The notes beneath the pieces were generated by a model. That model saw only the letters and a list, made by a program, of their open reading frames with translations. It made no database searches and was not told the origin of the DNA. The position numbers were made by a program, and so were the translations under genes. A stretch of 64,000 nucleotides of DNA from Vagococcus fluvialis (GTDB lineage: Bacteria; Bacillota; Bacilli; Lactobacillales; Vagococcaceae): NCBI RefSeq assembly GCF_003337315.1, contig NZ_QPJV01000009.1, forward strand, positions 1-64,000, given 5' to 3'. Of this stretch, positions 24,892-33,624 are shown one piece after another (position 1 is the stretch's first letter; every line of letters begins with the position of its first letter).

Positions 24892-25959
24892 ATGGAATCA
24901 TTAAAATTATATGGAAAAAGCGACCTCAGATTTGAAGAAGCTGAGAAACCTATTATTCGTAAAGCAAATGAAGTTATTGTAGAAGTTAAAGCTGTTGGGA
25001 TTTGTGGCTCTGATTTATCACGTTATAAAAAATTAGGACCTTATATTCCAGGGATGATCTGGGGACATGAATTTTCAGGAATTATATCCGAAATTGGAGA
25101 AGATGTTAAAGAGGTTAAAGTAGGAGATCGAGTAGCGACTTGTCCAGCCTTAGTTTGCGAGGATTTAGAGGTAGAGGAATGTTACTATTGTAAAAAATCA
25201 GAATATGCCCGTTGTTTAAATTTAACAGTTGTTGGAGCGAAACATCCTGGTGGTTTTGCAGAATATGTAGCTTTGCCAGAGAAAAATGTTTTAAAACTTC
25301 CGGATTCTGTGGATTTTGAATCAGCAGCTATGATTGAACCTTCGGCTGTAGTAGCTCATGGTCTTTTTAAGTCAAATGCTAAAGCAGGTGATGATTTAGT
25401 TGTAGTAGGATGTGGCAATATTGGATTACTGACAATCAAATGGGCTCAAGTTATGGGATTTGATAAAATAATAGCCCTAGATATTAATGATGCAGCTTTA
25501 AAAAGTGCTAAAGAAACTGGTGCAACTCATACAATTAATACGCTAAAAGTTGATCCTTTAGAGGAATTAGCAGCGATTACAAATCATTTAGGAGCTCAAT
25601 GTGTAGTTGAATCAGCAGGTTCTCCTATTACTTCAGCACAAGTATTTGCCTATGCTAAAAAAGGCGGGGATGTCATTTTTATGGGAATACCATATGCAGA
25701 TGTTAATATAGAAAGATTTTATTTTGAACAAATTGTAAGAAAAGAACTAAACGTTATTGGTTCTTGGAATGCTATCTCTGCTCCGTTTCCTGGAGATGAA
25801 TGGAGTGCGACGATTAAGGCTCTGTCTTCTGGAAAAATTGAATTTAAATCTATGATTAGTCATAGACTATCTTTATCTGATGGACCTTCTATTTTTGAAG
25901 AAATTACAAACAATCGAGATAAAAACTTTGGAAAAGTAATGTTTTACCCAAATGCTTAA
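24892..25959 (+). CDS. zinc alcohol dehydrogenase, second polyol-phosphate dehydrogenase
   Basis: A 355-residue zinc MDR, distinct from the one at 21975. It has GICGSDLSRY and GHEFSG for the catalytic zinc, a structural cysteine set in ECYYCKKSEYARC and VVGCGNIGLLTIKWAQ as the nucleotide loop. It resembles galactitol 1-phosphate dehydrogenase. The pair of MDR enzymes in one PTS operon parallels the Listeria pentitol cluster and suggests two polyol phosphates are handled. The ATG at 24892 directly follows the stop of the broken transaldolase gene. Confidence 0.86.
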   Translation: MESLKLYGKSDLRFEEAEKPIIRKANEVIVEVKAVGICGSDLSRYKKLGPYIPGMIWGHEFSGIISEIGEDVKEVKVGDRVATCPALVCEDLEVEECYYCKKSEYARCLNLTVVGAKHPGGFAEYVALPEKNVLKLPDSVDFESAAMIEPSAVVAHGLFKSNAKAGDDLVVVGCGNIGLLTIKWAQVMGFDKIIALDINDAALKSAKETGATHTINTLKVDPLEELAAITNHLGAQCVVESAGSPITSAQVFAYAKKGGDVIFMGIPYADVNIERFYFEQIVRKELNVIGSWNAISAPFPGDEWSATIKALSSGKIEFKSMISHRLSLSDGPSIFEEITNNRDKNFGKVMFYPNA

Positions 25960-25975
25960 ATAGGAGGAACAATCT

Positions 25976-26725
25976 ATGACTAATAAAAAAGTAGTGGTCG
26001 TAACAGGAGGAGCTAAAGGAATTGGAAAAGCAATTGTAGAAAAATTCCTTACAGAAAATTATCGTGTCGCTATTTTAGACTACGATAGTCAAAGTGGTCA
26101 ACAATTTTTAGAAGATCATCCTAACAACAAAGAAGATATATTATTTATAAAAACAGATATTTCAAATAATAACTCTGTAGAAAATGCTAAAAAAGAAGTT
26201 ATTTCTCGTTTTAAAACAGTAGATGTTTTAGTCTTAAATGCAGCAATTAGTTTCAGAAAGAGTGTTTCTGAGATGACCATTGAAGAGTGGAAGAAAGTTA
26301 TCGATATTAATTTAACCGGCTCATTTTTAACTGTGAAAAGCTTCTATGATGAATTAGAAAAACAAGATTCTCATAAAAGAAAACTTATTTTTATTACATC
26401 TGGATCTGGAATAACTGGGACTGGTGGAGGTGTTCATTACGCAGCTTCAAAATCCGGACAGCACGGATTAATGAGAGGGCTATCTAAAGAATTAGGGCCG
26501 ATAGGAGTCAATGTTAATGCCGTAGCTCCTAGAGTTATTCAAACAGAGATGTTAGATGTGCTTTATCCAACGAAGGAGAAGAAAGAAGAGCTTATTAATA
26601 AAATACCAATAGGAAGAGTTGGTGAAAAGGAAGATATTGCTAATTTAACTTATTTCTTAGCTCAAGATGAAGCGTCTTATATCCACGGACAGATTATTTT
26701 AGCAGATGGAGGAAGAACTTATTAA
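25976..26725 (+). CDS. short-chain dehydrogenase/reductase
   Basis: A 249-residue classical SDR with TGGAKGIGKAIVEKF as the NAD(P) loop, NAAIS at the central strand, and the catalytic serine, tyrosine and lysine in ITSGSG and VHYAASKSGQHG. The end AQDEASYIHGQIILADGG is typical. It could be a polyol or sorbitol 6-phosphate dehydrogenase. It is the last gene of the galactitol-type operon and also lies next to the glucitol-type PTS operon, so either PTS may feed it. An AGGAGG site precedes the ATG. Confidence 0.85.
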   Translation: MTNKKVVVVTGGAKGIGKAIVEKFLTENYRVAILDYDSQSGQQFLEDHPNNKEDILFIKTDISNNNSVENAKKEVISRFKTVDVLVLNAAISFRKSVSEMTIEEWKKVIDINLTGSFLTVKSFYDELEKQDSHKRKLIFITSGSGITGTGGGVHYAASKSGQHGLMRGLSKELGPIGVNVNAVAPRVIQTEMLDVLYPTKEKKEELINKIPIGRVGEKEDIANLTYFLAQDEASYIHGQIILADGGRTY

Positions 26726-26735
26726 AAATAAAAGA

Positions 26736-26752
26736 GCTTCTAAAATAGAAGC
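26736..26752. terminator. weak bidirectional hairpin between convergent operons
   Basis: GCTTCT pairs with AGAAGC over a 5-nt loop, with A/T-rich flanks. It lies between convergent genes and may terminate both ways. Confidence 0.45.
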
Positions 26753-26765
26753 CCAATTGTTTTTA

Positions 26766-27782
26766 TTATTTATATAAACCTAAGCTAAATACCCAAGCAA
26801 TAAGTACTGAAAGAGGACCCGTAATCATTCTAGAAAAGAGAACAGCTGGTACTCCAATTTCAACTGTTTCAGGTTCGGCCTCGGCTAGAGTTAATCCGAC
26901 AGGAACAAAGTCTGCCCCAGCTTGAGCATTGATTGCAAATAATGCAGGTAGTGCCATTGCTGGTGGGATAGAGCCTTTACCAATTTCAACACCAAGTAGT
27001 ACCCCTACTACTTGAGCAATAACAGCACCTGGTCCTAATACAGGAGAAAGGATTGGGATTGAACAAATTAAGGCTAAAATTATCATTCCAAATACATTAC
27101 CTGATAATGGTTTAACAGCAGTTGCGATGATATTACCGATTCCAGTGTAGTTAATTAGACCAACTAACATACTTACAAATGCCATGAAAGGTAAGATTGT
27201 TTTTAATGTAATATCAATTGTATCACGTCCAGCTTGATAGAATAAACCGACGACACCACCGATTGAACGTCCGAATTTAGTGATGAAAGCAGAGAATCCA
27301 TTTGTTGATTTTTCGGAATTATTTTCTTTCATTTCTTTAACAGCACTTTTGGCTTCAGAAATCAATTCTTTATTTTGTTCTTTTTTGTTAAGTGTCTCAG
27401 TTGGAGTTGTATCTTCTCCAACAAGCTGAATATCATTTAATCCAACACCAGAAACAAAATTAGTTTCTTTAATAAATTTAGCTAATGGACCAGCAGGTGG
27501 AGTTGCATGTAAGTTAATAGTTAAGACTTCCATTTTTGGATAAACGCCACAACGTGCAGTTCCACCACAATCAATAACAACAGCAATCATTTCGCTAGGT
27601 TCTACTTTTTCTTTAAAACCATCCTTTGCTTCAGCACCTAAAAGGTCAGCTAATTTTTGTGCAACAGGATGAATACCACCACCAGTGACTGAGGCAACGT
27701 ATTTTTTTGTTTCAGTTTTAGTAAGGGTAAGAGGGCCTCCCCAACCTTTACTACCTTTATTAACAATAACTTGATTTGTCAT
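26766..27782 (-). CDS. srlE: PTS glucitol/sorbitol-type IIBC component
   Basis: A 338-residue SrlE/GutE-type protein. The N-terminal IIB part begins with [11 protein letters not shown] and holds the phosphorylated cysteine in [14 protein letters not shown] (near 68-81). A variable linker around 135-160 leads to a membrane part (about 170-338) with several helices. It phosphorylates the polyol while translocating it together with SrlA. It is the last gene of the minus-strand operon gutM-srlA-srlE. The IIA partner is in the divergent operon at 30282. Confidence 0.92.
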   Translation of the reverse strand: MTNQVIVNKGSKGWGGPLTLTKTETKKYVASVTGGGIHPVAQKLADLLGAEAKDGFKEKVEPSEMIAVVIDCGGTARCGVYPKMEVLTINLHATPPAGPLAKFIKETNFVSGVGLNDIQLVGEDTTPTETLNKKEQNKELISEAKSAVKEMKENNSEKSTNGFSAFITKFGRSIGGVVGLFYQAGRDTIDITLKTILPFMAFVSMLVGLINYTGIGNIIATAVKPLSGNVFGMIILALICSIPILSPVLGPGAVIAQVVGVLLGVEIGKGSIPPAMALPALFAINAQAGADFVPVGLTLAEAEPETVEIGVPAVLFSRMITGPLSVLIAWVFSLGLYK

Positions 27783-27799
27783 TTTTAGGCTCTCCTTTT

Positions 27800-28327
27800 C
27801 TATGCTTTAGTAGTATTGTTTTTCCACATGATTTTAGTGATTGTTTCAGTGATAATCCCGCGTAATAAGATAACAATCATACCTACAATAAAATATCTTA
27901 CTGCAAGAGGCATAACTGATAAGCCAAGAGTTGTTAAACCAGAAGAAATACCAGTCCATACGAATAATTCCCCTGCATTGGCATGTGGGAAAAGACCTGT
28001 AATTGGGTGAACTAAAGATACAGCAGAGTCATAAAATGCGGGTTTTTGTTTTTCATCTAAGAAACGTCCAAATGAGTAACACATAGGGTTTGTTAAGAAG
28101 AATACAGCTAGAAGTGGAAAAATTGTGTATCTAAGAAAAATATTTTTCGTACACATTCTTGCAAATTTTGTAACACGATCTTCACCAATCATTGCGATAA
28201 GAGCGTTTACAAAAGTTAGTAAGACAATTAAAGTGGGTAGAATACCTGTTATTAAACCAACTAAGTTTTCCCCACCAGCGTTAAAAATACCAATAAAACC
28301 TTCAGCTAATTTTACTAAAAAATCCAT
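27800..28327 (-). CDS. srlA: PTS glucitol/sorbitol-type IIC component
   Basis: A 175-residue SrlA/GutA-type membrane protein with about five hydrophobic segments, starting [24 protein letters not shown] and containing [21 protein letters not shown]. With SrlE it forms the membrane pathway for the polyol. It lies 17 bp from srlE and 13 bp after gutM. Confidence 0.92.
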   Translation of the reverse strand: MDFLVKLAEGFIGIFNAGGENLVGLITGILPTLIVLLTFVNALIAMIGEDRVTKFARMCTKNIFLRYTIFPLLAVFFLTNPMCYSFGRFLDEKQKPAFYDSAVSLVHPITGLFPHANAGELFVWTGISSGLTTLGLSVMPLAVRYFIVGMIVILLRGIITETITKIMWKNNTTKA

Positions 28328-28340
28328 AATATTCCCTCCA

Positions 28341-28736
28341 TTATACTGTTAAATGAGATAGAGCTTGTTTACTACGTTCTTTGTTAATGAGTTCTAGAGC
28401 TTGTTTGAATGCGTTTTGTTCTTTTTTATTTTTAATAGGTAGTTCTGATGGTAAGTGGTTAATGAATTTTTCTTTATTTCTAAAGCGAGAAAAAGTGCTG
28501 ATACCATTCATAATATAGTAATTTGATATTTTTCCATCTTCAGAAGTAGTGATAATTAAAATGATACCAGGACCTAAATTAAATTTAGATTTTGAAATTC
28601 CTACTCCAAGATGTCCATCAGTGTTTTTCTTGAGTTCATTCATTTTTTTAAAGTAGTGTCTTTGTTGCATAATTGATAAAAGAATTTGTAAAAGCCAGCA
28701 GGATACTAATAAAAAGATGATTCCCCAATACTCCAA
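28341..28736 (-). CDS. gutM: GutM-family glucitol operon protein
   Basis: A 131-residue protein with one N-terminal hydrophobic segment (WGIIFLLVSCWLLQILLSIM) and a GHLGVGISKSKFNLGPGIILII core, characteristic of GutM/SrlM. The family is described as an accessory activator of glucitol operons. The start is assigned to TTG at 28736 because AAGGAGG lies 8 bases upstream and because the promoter at 28793-28821 predicts transcription starting near 28786, inside the longer open frame. It heads the minus-strand operon. Confidence 0.85.
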   Translation of the reverse strand: MEYWGIIFLLVSCWLLQILLSIMQQRHYFKKMNELKKNTDGHLGVGISKSKFNLGPGIILIITTSEDGKISNYYIMNGISTFSRFRNKEKFINHLPSELPIKNKKEQNAFKQALELINKERSKQALSHLTV

Positions 28737-28770
28737 AAGAATAACCTCCTTTCTAAAAAACCAATATTGT

Positions 28771-28821
28771 TTGAAGCGCTTTCTTAACTCGTATAATAAA
28801 TAGTAAAAATTCAAATGTCAA
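28771..28821 (-). promoter_or_regulatory. sigma-A promoter and cre box for gutM-srlA-srlE
   Basis: On the minus strand a perfect -35 TTGACA (28816-28821), a 17-bp spacer and -10 TATTAT (28793-28798) form a strong promoter. A cre-like element with the core AAGCGCTT at 28771-28784 lies just downstream of the expected start site, a typical CcpA roadblock position. Confidence 0.7.
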
Positions 28822-28845
28822 TCCAAAAATTAACAATTGATACTC

Positions 28846-28935
28846 TTTTTCACATATGTTCCTTTTGTGAAAAAAATATCTTTAAGCTTTGTGAAAGTTG
28901 TTAAATCAACGATTATTATTCACTAAAATCGTTGA
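28846..28935. promoter_or_regulatory. candidate operators between divergent glucitol-type operons
   Basis: An inverted repeat TTTTTCACA/TGTGAAAAA occupies 28846-28874, with a further half site TTGTGAAA at 28889-28896. A second, perfect 8-bp inverted repeat TCAACGAT/ATCGTTGA spans 28907-28935 and touches the -35 box of the plus-strand promoter. The SorC-type regulator at 30660 is the likely binder of at least one. Confidence 0.5.
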
Positions 28936-28960
28936 CAGCGCTTTCCTTTGTGTGTAAGGT
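28932..28960 (+). promoter_or_regulatory. promoter and cre box for the plus-strand operon
   Basis: -35 TTGACA at 28932-28937, a 17-bp spacer and a weak -10 TAAGGT at 28955-28960. The 15-mer TTGACAGCGCTTTCC (28932-28946) contains the cre core AGCGCTTTC and overlaps the -35, so CcpA repression is expected. Confidence 0.6.
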
Positions 28961-29015
28961 TTAGGTGTATCATATGATTCGGGTAGTAACATTTGTAAAT
29001 TAGGAGGAAATAGAA

Positions 29016-30263
29016 ATGACAATTTTTAACGATTTAAAGATGAGAGAAAAAGAAGGCAATCCAATTAAAGTAGGAGTTATTGGTGCAGGACAAATGGGAT
29101 TTGGAATGATTTCTCAAATTAGTAGCATTCCTGGAATGATTGTTGCAGGAATAAGTGATATTCATTTAGATAACGCTCAAAAAGCAAAAGATGCTTATCT
29201 TTATTCAAGTCAAATAAAAAATGATGTATTAATTTCTACTGATTTTAAAGAAATAATTAATTCTGATAAAGTTGAAATTATTGTTGATGCAACAGGAGTA
29301 CCTGAAGTAGGAGCGCAAATTTCATTAGAAACATTATTGGCAAAAAAACATTTAGTGTTACTGAATGTTGAAGTAGATATTACTGTTGGACCTCTAATGA
29401 ATCGTTTATTTAAATCAGCTAACTTAGTTTACACAGGTTCTGATGGTGATGAGCCGGCAGCAACAACTGAATTATATGAATTTGCTAAAACAATGGGAAT
29501 GGAAGTTTTAGTTGCAGGTAAAGGAAAAAATAATAAATTAAGACCAGAGGCGAACCCAGATACTTGCCAAGCAGAAGCAGATTCAAAACATATGTCTTCA
29601 CATATGCTAGCAGCTTTCCAAGATGGAACAAAAACAATGGCAGAGATGAATCTTTTATCTAATGCTATTGGATTTATACCAGATAAAGTGGGAATGCATG
29701 GGATTTCTGCTGGTTTAGATGATGTTGTAGAAAAATTAGCTACAAAAGAAGATGGTGGTATTTTAGATAAATATGGAGTTGTAGAGTATGTTGATGGATT
29801 AGCACCAGGTGTTTTCGTGATTGTTAAAGGTCAAAATGAAGGTGTTGTTCATGAGATGAATTACTTAATGAAATCCGGTAATCAAGACCACCATATTCTG
29901 TATAGACCTTATCATCTAGCAAGTCTAGAAACACCAATTACAATTGCTAAGGCTATTTTACATCAAGATTCTGCTATTGTTCCTATGGGAGCTCCGATTT
30001 CAGATACAGTCGCAGTTGCTAAAAAAGATATTAAAGCTGGAGAGAGAATTGATGGTATTGGTGGTTATTGTGTTCGAGGAGTTTTAGAAACACACGAAGA
30101 TATGAGTTATAACGGGCACATTCCAATTGGTTTGATTTCTGGAGAAGTTGTTGCTAAAAGAGATATTACTAATGGAACGTTCTTAACTGAGGATGACGTC
30201 CAATTAGATGAATCAACAACAGTATGGCACTTAAGAAAACTACAAGATAAAACATTTAAATAA
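29016..30263 (+). CDS. COG4091-type NAD(P) oxidoreductase with C-terminal SAF domain
   Basis: A 415-residue protein. The N-terminus has a Rossmann motif VIGAGQMGFGMISQI (near 21-35) related to Gfo/Idh and homoserine dehydrogenases, then VDATGVPEVGA. The last 80 residues form a SAF-like domain: VAVAKKDIKAGERIDGIGG and later VVAKRDITNGTFLTEDDV. Automatic annotation would call it homoserine dehydrogenase, but the context argues against that: it heads an operon with a glucitol-type PTS IIA, a SorC regulator and an acetoin-dehydrogenase-type complex. I infer that it oxidises or rearranges the phosphorylated polyol. No substrate is known to me. An AGGAGG site lies 9 bases before the ATG. Confidence 0.8.
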   Translation: MTIFNDLKMREKEGNPIKVGVIGAGQMGFGMISQISSIPGMIVAGISDIHLDNAQKAKDAYLYSSQIKNDVLISTDFKEIINSDKVEIIVDATGVPEVGAQISLETLLAKKHLVLLNVEVDITVGPLMNRLFKSANLVYTGSDGDEPAATTELYEFAKTMGMEVLVAGKGKNNKLRPEANPDTCQAEADSKHMSSHMLAAFQDGTKTMAEMNLLSNAIGFIPDKVGMHGISAGLDDVVEKLATKEDGGILDKYGVVEYVDGLAPGVFVIVKGQNEGVVHEMNYLMKSGNQDHHILYRPYHLASLETPITIAKAILHQDSAIVPMGAPISDTVAVAKKDIKAGERIDGIGGYCVRGVLETHEDMSYNGHIPIGLISGEVVAKRDITNGTFLTEDDVQLDESTTVWHLRKLQDKTFK

Positions 30264-30281
30264 TTTTTAGGGGGATGCGAA

Positions 30282-30641
30282 ATGATTAAATCAACTATTT
30301 CTGAGATTGGTGAATTTTCATATTTTGAGGAGGAACCAATTGTTATCTTATTTAACGACTCTGCACCTGAGGGTTTGCGAGAAGTTTGTGTTATTCACGA
30401 TTTTGAAAAAGAACCTGAAGGTGATCTTTTAAAAGTAGGAAGTAAAGTTATTTTTGGAGAAAAAGAATATGAGGTAGTTGAGATTGGTCATACTGCTAAT
30501 ACAAGTTTACAAGAATTAGGTCATGCATCGTTTTATTTTGATCTAGGTGAAGATCAAGAATTACTTCCAGGTTCAGTTGCGCTAGAACCGCATGTTTTAC
30601 CAGAATTAAATGTTGGAGATCAAATTCAATTTGTTTATTAA
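30282..30641 (+). CDS. srlB: PTS glucitol/sorbitol-type IIA component
   Basis: A 119-residue SrlB/GutB-type IIA protein. IILFNDSAPEGLREVCVIHDF contains the conserved region before the phosphorylated histidine, and GHTANTSLQELGHASFYFD is a family segment. It relays phosphate from HPr to the IIB domain of SrlE. Its separation from srlA and srlE in the opposite operon ties the two divergent units into one PTS and one pathway. Confidence 0.9.
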   Translation: MIKSTISEIGEFSYFEEEPIVILFNDSAPEGLREVCVIHDFEKEPEGDLLKVGSKVIFGEKEYEVVEIGHTANTSLQELGHASFYFDLGEDQELLPGSVALEPHVLPELNVGDQIQFVY

Positions 30642-30659
30642 ATAAAAGGAGAGATAGTA

Positions 30660-31610
30660 ATGGCTTATTCTGACGATATGAGATTACTTGTTGAAATTGC
30701 TCAAATGTATTATGAAGAAGGAGCAAAACAAGTTGATGTTGCAAAAAAATTCAATATAAGTCGCTCTTTAGTTTCAAAGTATTTAACTAAAGCAAGAGAC
30801 TTGGGACTTGTTGAAATCATTATTCATGACGAACAACTTCATCCATACAATCAATTAGAAAATAGACTTAAAAATACCCTTAATTTGTCAGAAGTCATTA
30901 TTATCTCATCTGTTGGGGAAACATTATTAAAGAAAAAATTAGGACATGCTACTGAAAAGTACTTAACTCGAATTTTAACAGAAAATTCAATTGTGGGAAT
31001 TTCAGCAGGAACAACGGTAAAGGAAGTAGCAACATCTGTTACTGGAAAAATAAATATGCCTAATGTAACATTTGCTCCCATGGTAGGTGGTTTAGGAACA
31101 GATCATACAGATTTTCAAGCAAATGTAATCTGTGATATTTTTTCTAAACAATTTGGAGCTAAAAAAGTAGAACTTCATGTACCTGTTGTAGTAGATAGTA
31201 TTGATGCCAAGAAAGTTTTTATGGAGCAAAGGTACATAAAAGAAAATTTTGAATTAGTAAAAAAGGCTGATATTGCATTAGTTGGTATTGGTGGAAAACC
31301 AGTATATTCAACAATGACTAAGTACTATTTTGACGAGGTAGACGAAGAAATTATTAATGATAATAGTGATGTTATTGGGGATATTTGTTATAACTTTATC
31401 GATAGTGAAGGAGAACTAAGTCATACGGAGTGGAATAAAAGAGCTTTAACAATCGACTTAGAAGATTTAAAAAAAATACCTAATGTAATCGCAATAACTG
31501 GCGGAAGTGACAAAGTAGAAGCAGTGATAGCTGCAAGTAAATCGGGTTTAATTAATACTTTGGTTACTGATGCTAATACAGCTAAACAAATATTAAAAGT
31601 TAATGATTAA
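30660..31610 (+). CDS. SorC-family sugar-binding transcriptional regulator
   Basis: A 316-residue SorC/DeoR-type regulator. The HTH is VDVAKKFNISRSLVSKYLTKARDLGLVEI (near 24-52) and the sugar-binding domain has VGISAGTTVKEVA and ALVGIGG. Such proteins sense phosphorylated sugars. It lies inside the operon it probably controls, between the IIA gene and the E1 alpha gene. The inverted repeats in the divergent promoter region are its likely targets. Confidence 0.88.
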   Translation: MAYSDDMRLLVEIAQMYYEEGAKQVDVAKKFNISRSLVSKYLTKARDLGLVEIIIHDEQLHPYNQLENRLKNTLNLSEVIIISSVGETLLKKKLGHATEKYLTRILTENSIVGISAGTTVKEVATSVTGKINMPNVTFAPMVGGLGTDHTDFQANVICDIFSKQFGAKKVELHVPVVVDSIDAKKVFMEQRYIKENFELVKKADIALVGIGGKPVYSTMTKYYFDEVDEEIINDNSDVIGDICYNFIDSEGELSHTEWNKRALTIDLEDLKKIPNVIAITGGSDKVEAVIAASKSGLINTLVTDANTAKQILKVND

Positions 31611-31631
31611 GTATTTTGAGGAGGAAAAAAA

Positions 31632-32621
31632 TTGAGTATTTCAATACCGAATAAAGCTAATTTAACAGATTCAGAATTAATAGATATTTATCATAGAATG
31701 TGGACAATTCGTTTCTTTGATGAAAAAGTAGATCAATTATTTGCTCAAGGAAAAATTCACGGTACAACCCATTTAGCGGTTGGACAAGAAGCAACAGCAG
31801 CTGGGAGTGGAGCTGTTTTACGTACAACAGACTGGATTACTGCGACACATAGGGGGCACGGGCAAACAATTGCTAAAGGAACAGATGTTAATGCTATGAT
31901 GGCCGAACTATTTGGTAGAACAACAGGAACGAATAAAGGAAAAGGCGGTTCGATGCACATTGCCGATTTAGATACTGGAAATCTAGGTGCTAACGGAATT
32001 GTTGGTGGAGGATTCCCAATTGCTGTAGGAGCGGCTTTAACTTCTAAAATGAAAAATAACGATACTGTTGCGTTTGCTTATGCAGGAGATGGTTCAACAA
32101 ATGAAGGAAGCTTCCATGAGTCATTAAATATGGCTTCGATTTGGGACTTACCAGTTATTTTCTTCATTGAAAATAACCAATACGGAATGAGTGGTTCTGT
32201 TGAAAAAATGACACGAGTTGATAAATTATCTGACCGTGCTGTTGCTTATGGGATTAAAGGAATTACAATTGACGGAAATGATTTAATTGACGTTATTAAT
32301 ACCACTCAAGATGCAGTTGAAAGAGCAAGAGCTGGAGAAGGTCCAACGCTAATTGAAGCTATCACTTATCGTTGGAAAGGTCATTCTAAATCAGATGCTA
32401 AAAAATACCGTACTAAAGAAGAAGAAGAAGAATGGCGTAAAGAAAGAGATCCTATCTTAAATACGAAAAAACGTTTTATCGAAGCTAGTATCTTCACAGA
32501 AGAAGATGCTGAGAGTATTCGATTACAAGCGAAACAGGAAATTGAAGATTCTGTTAAATTTGCAGAAGAAAGTCCTGTTGCTGGATTAGAAACATTATTT
32601 GAAAACGTGTATTCGGAATAG
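31632..32621 (+). CDS. acoA: acetoin-dehydrogenase-type E1 component alpha subunit
   Basis: A 329-residue thiamine-diphosphate E1 alpha subunit. THRGHGQTIAKG, GKGGSMHIAD, the ThDP motif GDGSTNEGSFHESLNMASIW and SDAKKYRTKEE place it closer to AcoA than to pyruvate dehydrogenase. With the beta subunit it would cleave an acyloin, diketone or 2-oxoacid and pass the acyl group to lipoate. It starts with TTG behind GAGGAGG and follows the SorC gene by 21 bp. Its presence in a PTS operon suggests the substrate derives from the imported polyol. Confidence 0.87.
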   Translation: MSISIPNKANLTDSELIDIYHRMWTIRFFDEKVDQLFAQGKIHGTTHLAVGQEATAAGSGAVLRTTDWITATHRGHGQTIAKGTDVNAMMAELFGRTTGTNKGKGGSMHIADLDTGNLGANGIVGGGFPIAVGAALTSKMKNNDTVAFAYAGDGSTNEGSFHESLNMASIWDLPVIFFIENNQYGMSGSVEKMTRVDKLSDRAVAYGIKGITIDGNDLIDVINTTQDAVERARAGEGPTLIEAITYRWKGHSKSDAKKYRTKEEEEEWRKERDPILNTKKRFIEASIFTEEDAESIRLQAKQEIEDSVKFAEESPVAGLETLFENVYSE

Positions 32622-32634
32622 GAGGAGAAATTAA

Positions 32635-33621
32635 ATGAGAGAAATTACTTACACTGAAGCAGTTAGAGAAGCAATGAGTGAAGCTATGAGAGAAAATCCA
32701 GATGTTTTCTTAATGGGAGAAGACATTGGTGTTTATGGTGGAGCATTTGGTGTTAGCCGTGGAATGGTAGAAGAATTTGGTGAAGAGAGAGTACGTTCTA
32801 CACCTATTTCAGAATCAGCGATTGCAGGTGCCTCTGTTGGTGCGGCAATGACAGGTATGCGTCCTATTTTTGAAATTCAATTTTCAGACTTTGTAACTAT
32901 TGCACTGGATCAAATTGTTAACCAAGCAGCTAAAATTCACTATATGTACGGTGGAAAAGCTCAAATTCCATTAGTTATGAGAACACCAGGTGGTTCAGGA
33001 ACAGGTGCAGCAGCGCAACATTCTCAAAGTTTAGAAAACTGGACAGCACACATTCCAGGATTAAAAGTTGTTCAACCAGCAACAGCTTATGACGCTAAAG
33101 GGTTATTACATGCAGCAATTGAAGATAATAATCCAGTTATGTTTTATGAGCATAAATTATGTTATAGAACATCATCAGATGTGCCAGAAGGAAAATATGT
33201 GATTCCTTTAGGAGTAGCAGATATTAAACATGCTGGCGATGATATCACCATAGTAGCAACTGGCATCATGGTTCATAAAGCACTAGAAGCAGCTAAACAA
33301 CTTGCAGAGTTAAATATTTCAGTTGAAGTTGTGGATCCAAGAACGCTAGTACCATTAGATAAACAAACTATTATTGACTCCGTTATTAAAACTGGAAAAG
33401 CAGTAGTTGTGACTGAATCAGTTAAACGTAGTGGCTTTAGCGCAGAGTTAGCAAGCGTTATCGTAGAAAATGAATCATTTGATTTTCTTGATGCACCGGT
33501 GATTCGCTTAGCTGGAAAAGAAGTCCCAATTCCTTACCAACCAGAGCTTGAAAAATTAGCCGTGCCACAAGTTGAAGATATTGTGGAAGCTTGTGTTGAG
33601 TTAATGAAAGGTAGGGAATAA
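32635..33621 (+). CDS. acoB: acetoin-dehydrogenase-type E1 component beta subunit
   Basis: A 328-residue transketolase-like E1 beta subunit, with ALRENP-like start ([18 protein letters not shown]), [39 protein letters not shown] and [11 protein letters not shown]. It pairs with the alpha subunit to form the ThDP active site. The gap to acoA is 13 bp with an AGGAGG site. Full length for the family. Confidence 0.9.
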   Translation: MREITYTEAVREAMSEAMRENPDVFLMGEDIGVYGGAFGVSRGMVEEFGEERVRSTPISESAIAGASVGAAMTGMRPIFEIQFSDFVTIALDQIVNQAAKIHYMYGGKAQIPLVMRTPGGSGTGAAAQHSQSLENWTAHIPGLKVVQPATAYDAKGLLHAAIEDNNPVMFYEHKLCYRTSSDVPEGKYVIPLGVADIKHAGDDITIVATGIMVHKALEAAKQLAELNISVEVVDPRTLVPLDKQTIIDSVIKTGKAVVVTESVKRSGFSAELASVIVENESFDFLDAPVIRLAGKEVPIPYQPELEKLAVPQVEDIVEACVELMKGRE

Positions 33622-33624
33622 CAT

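Noticed and set aside
29016-30263. Annotation as homoserine dehydrogenase of amino acid biosynthesis
   Set aside because: Only the N-terminal Rossmann part is similar. The C-terminal SAF domain and the PTS/SorC/acetoin-dehydrogenase setting point to sugar or polyol metabolism.
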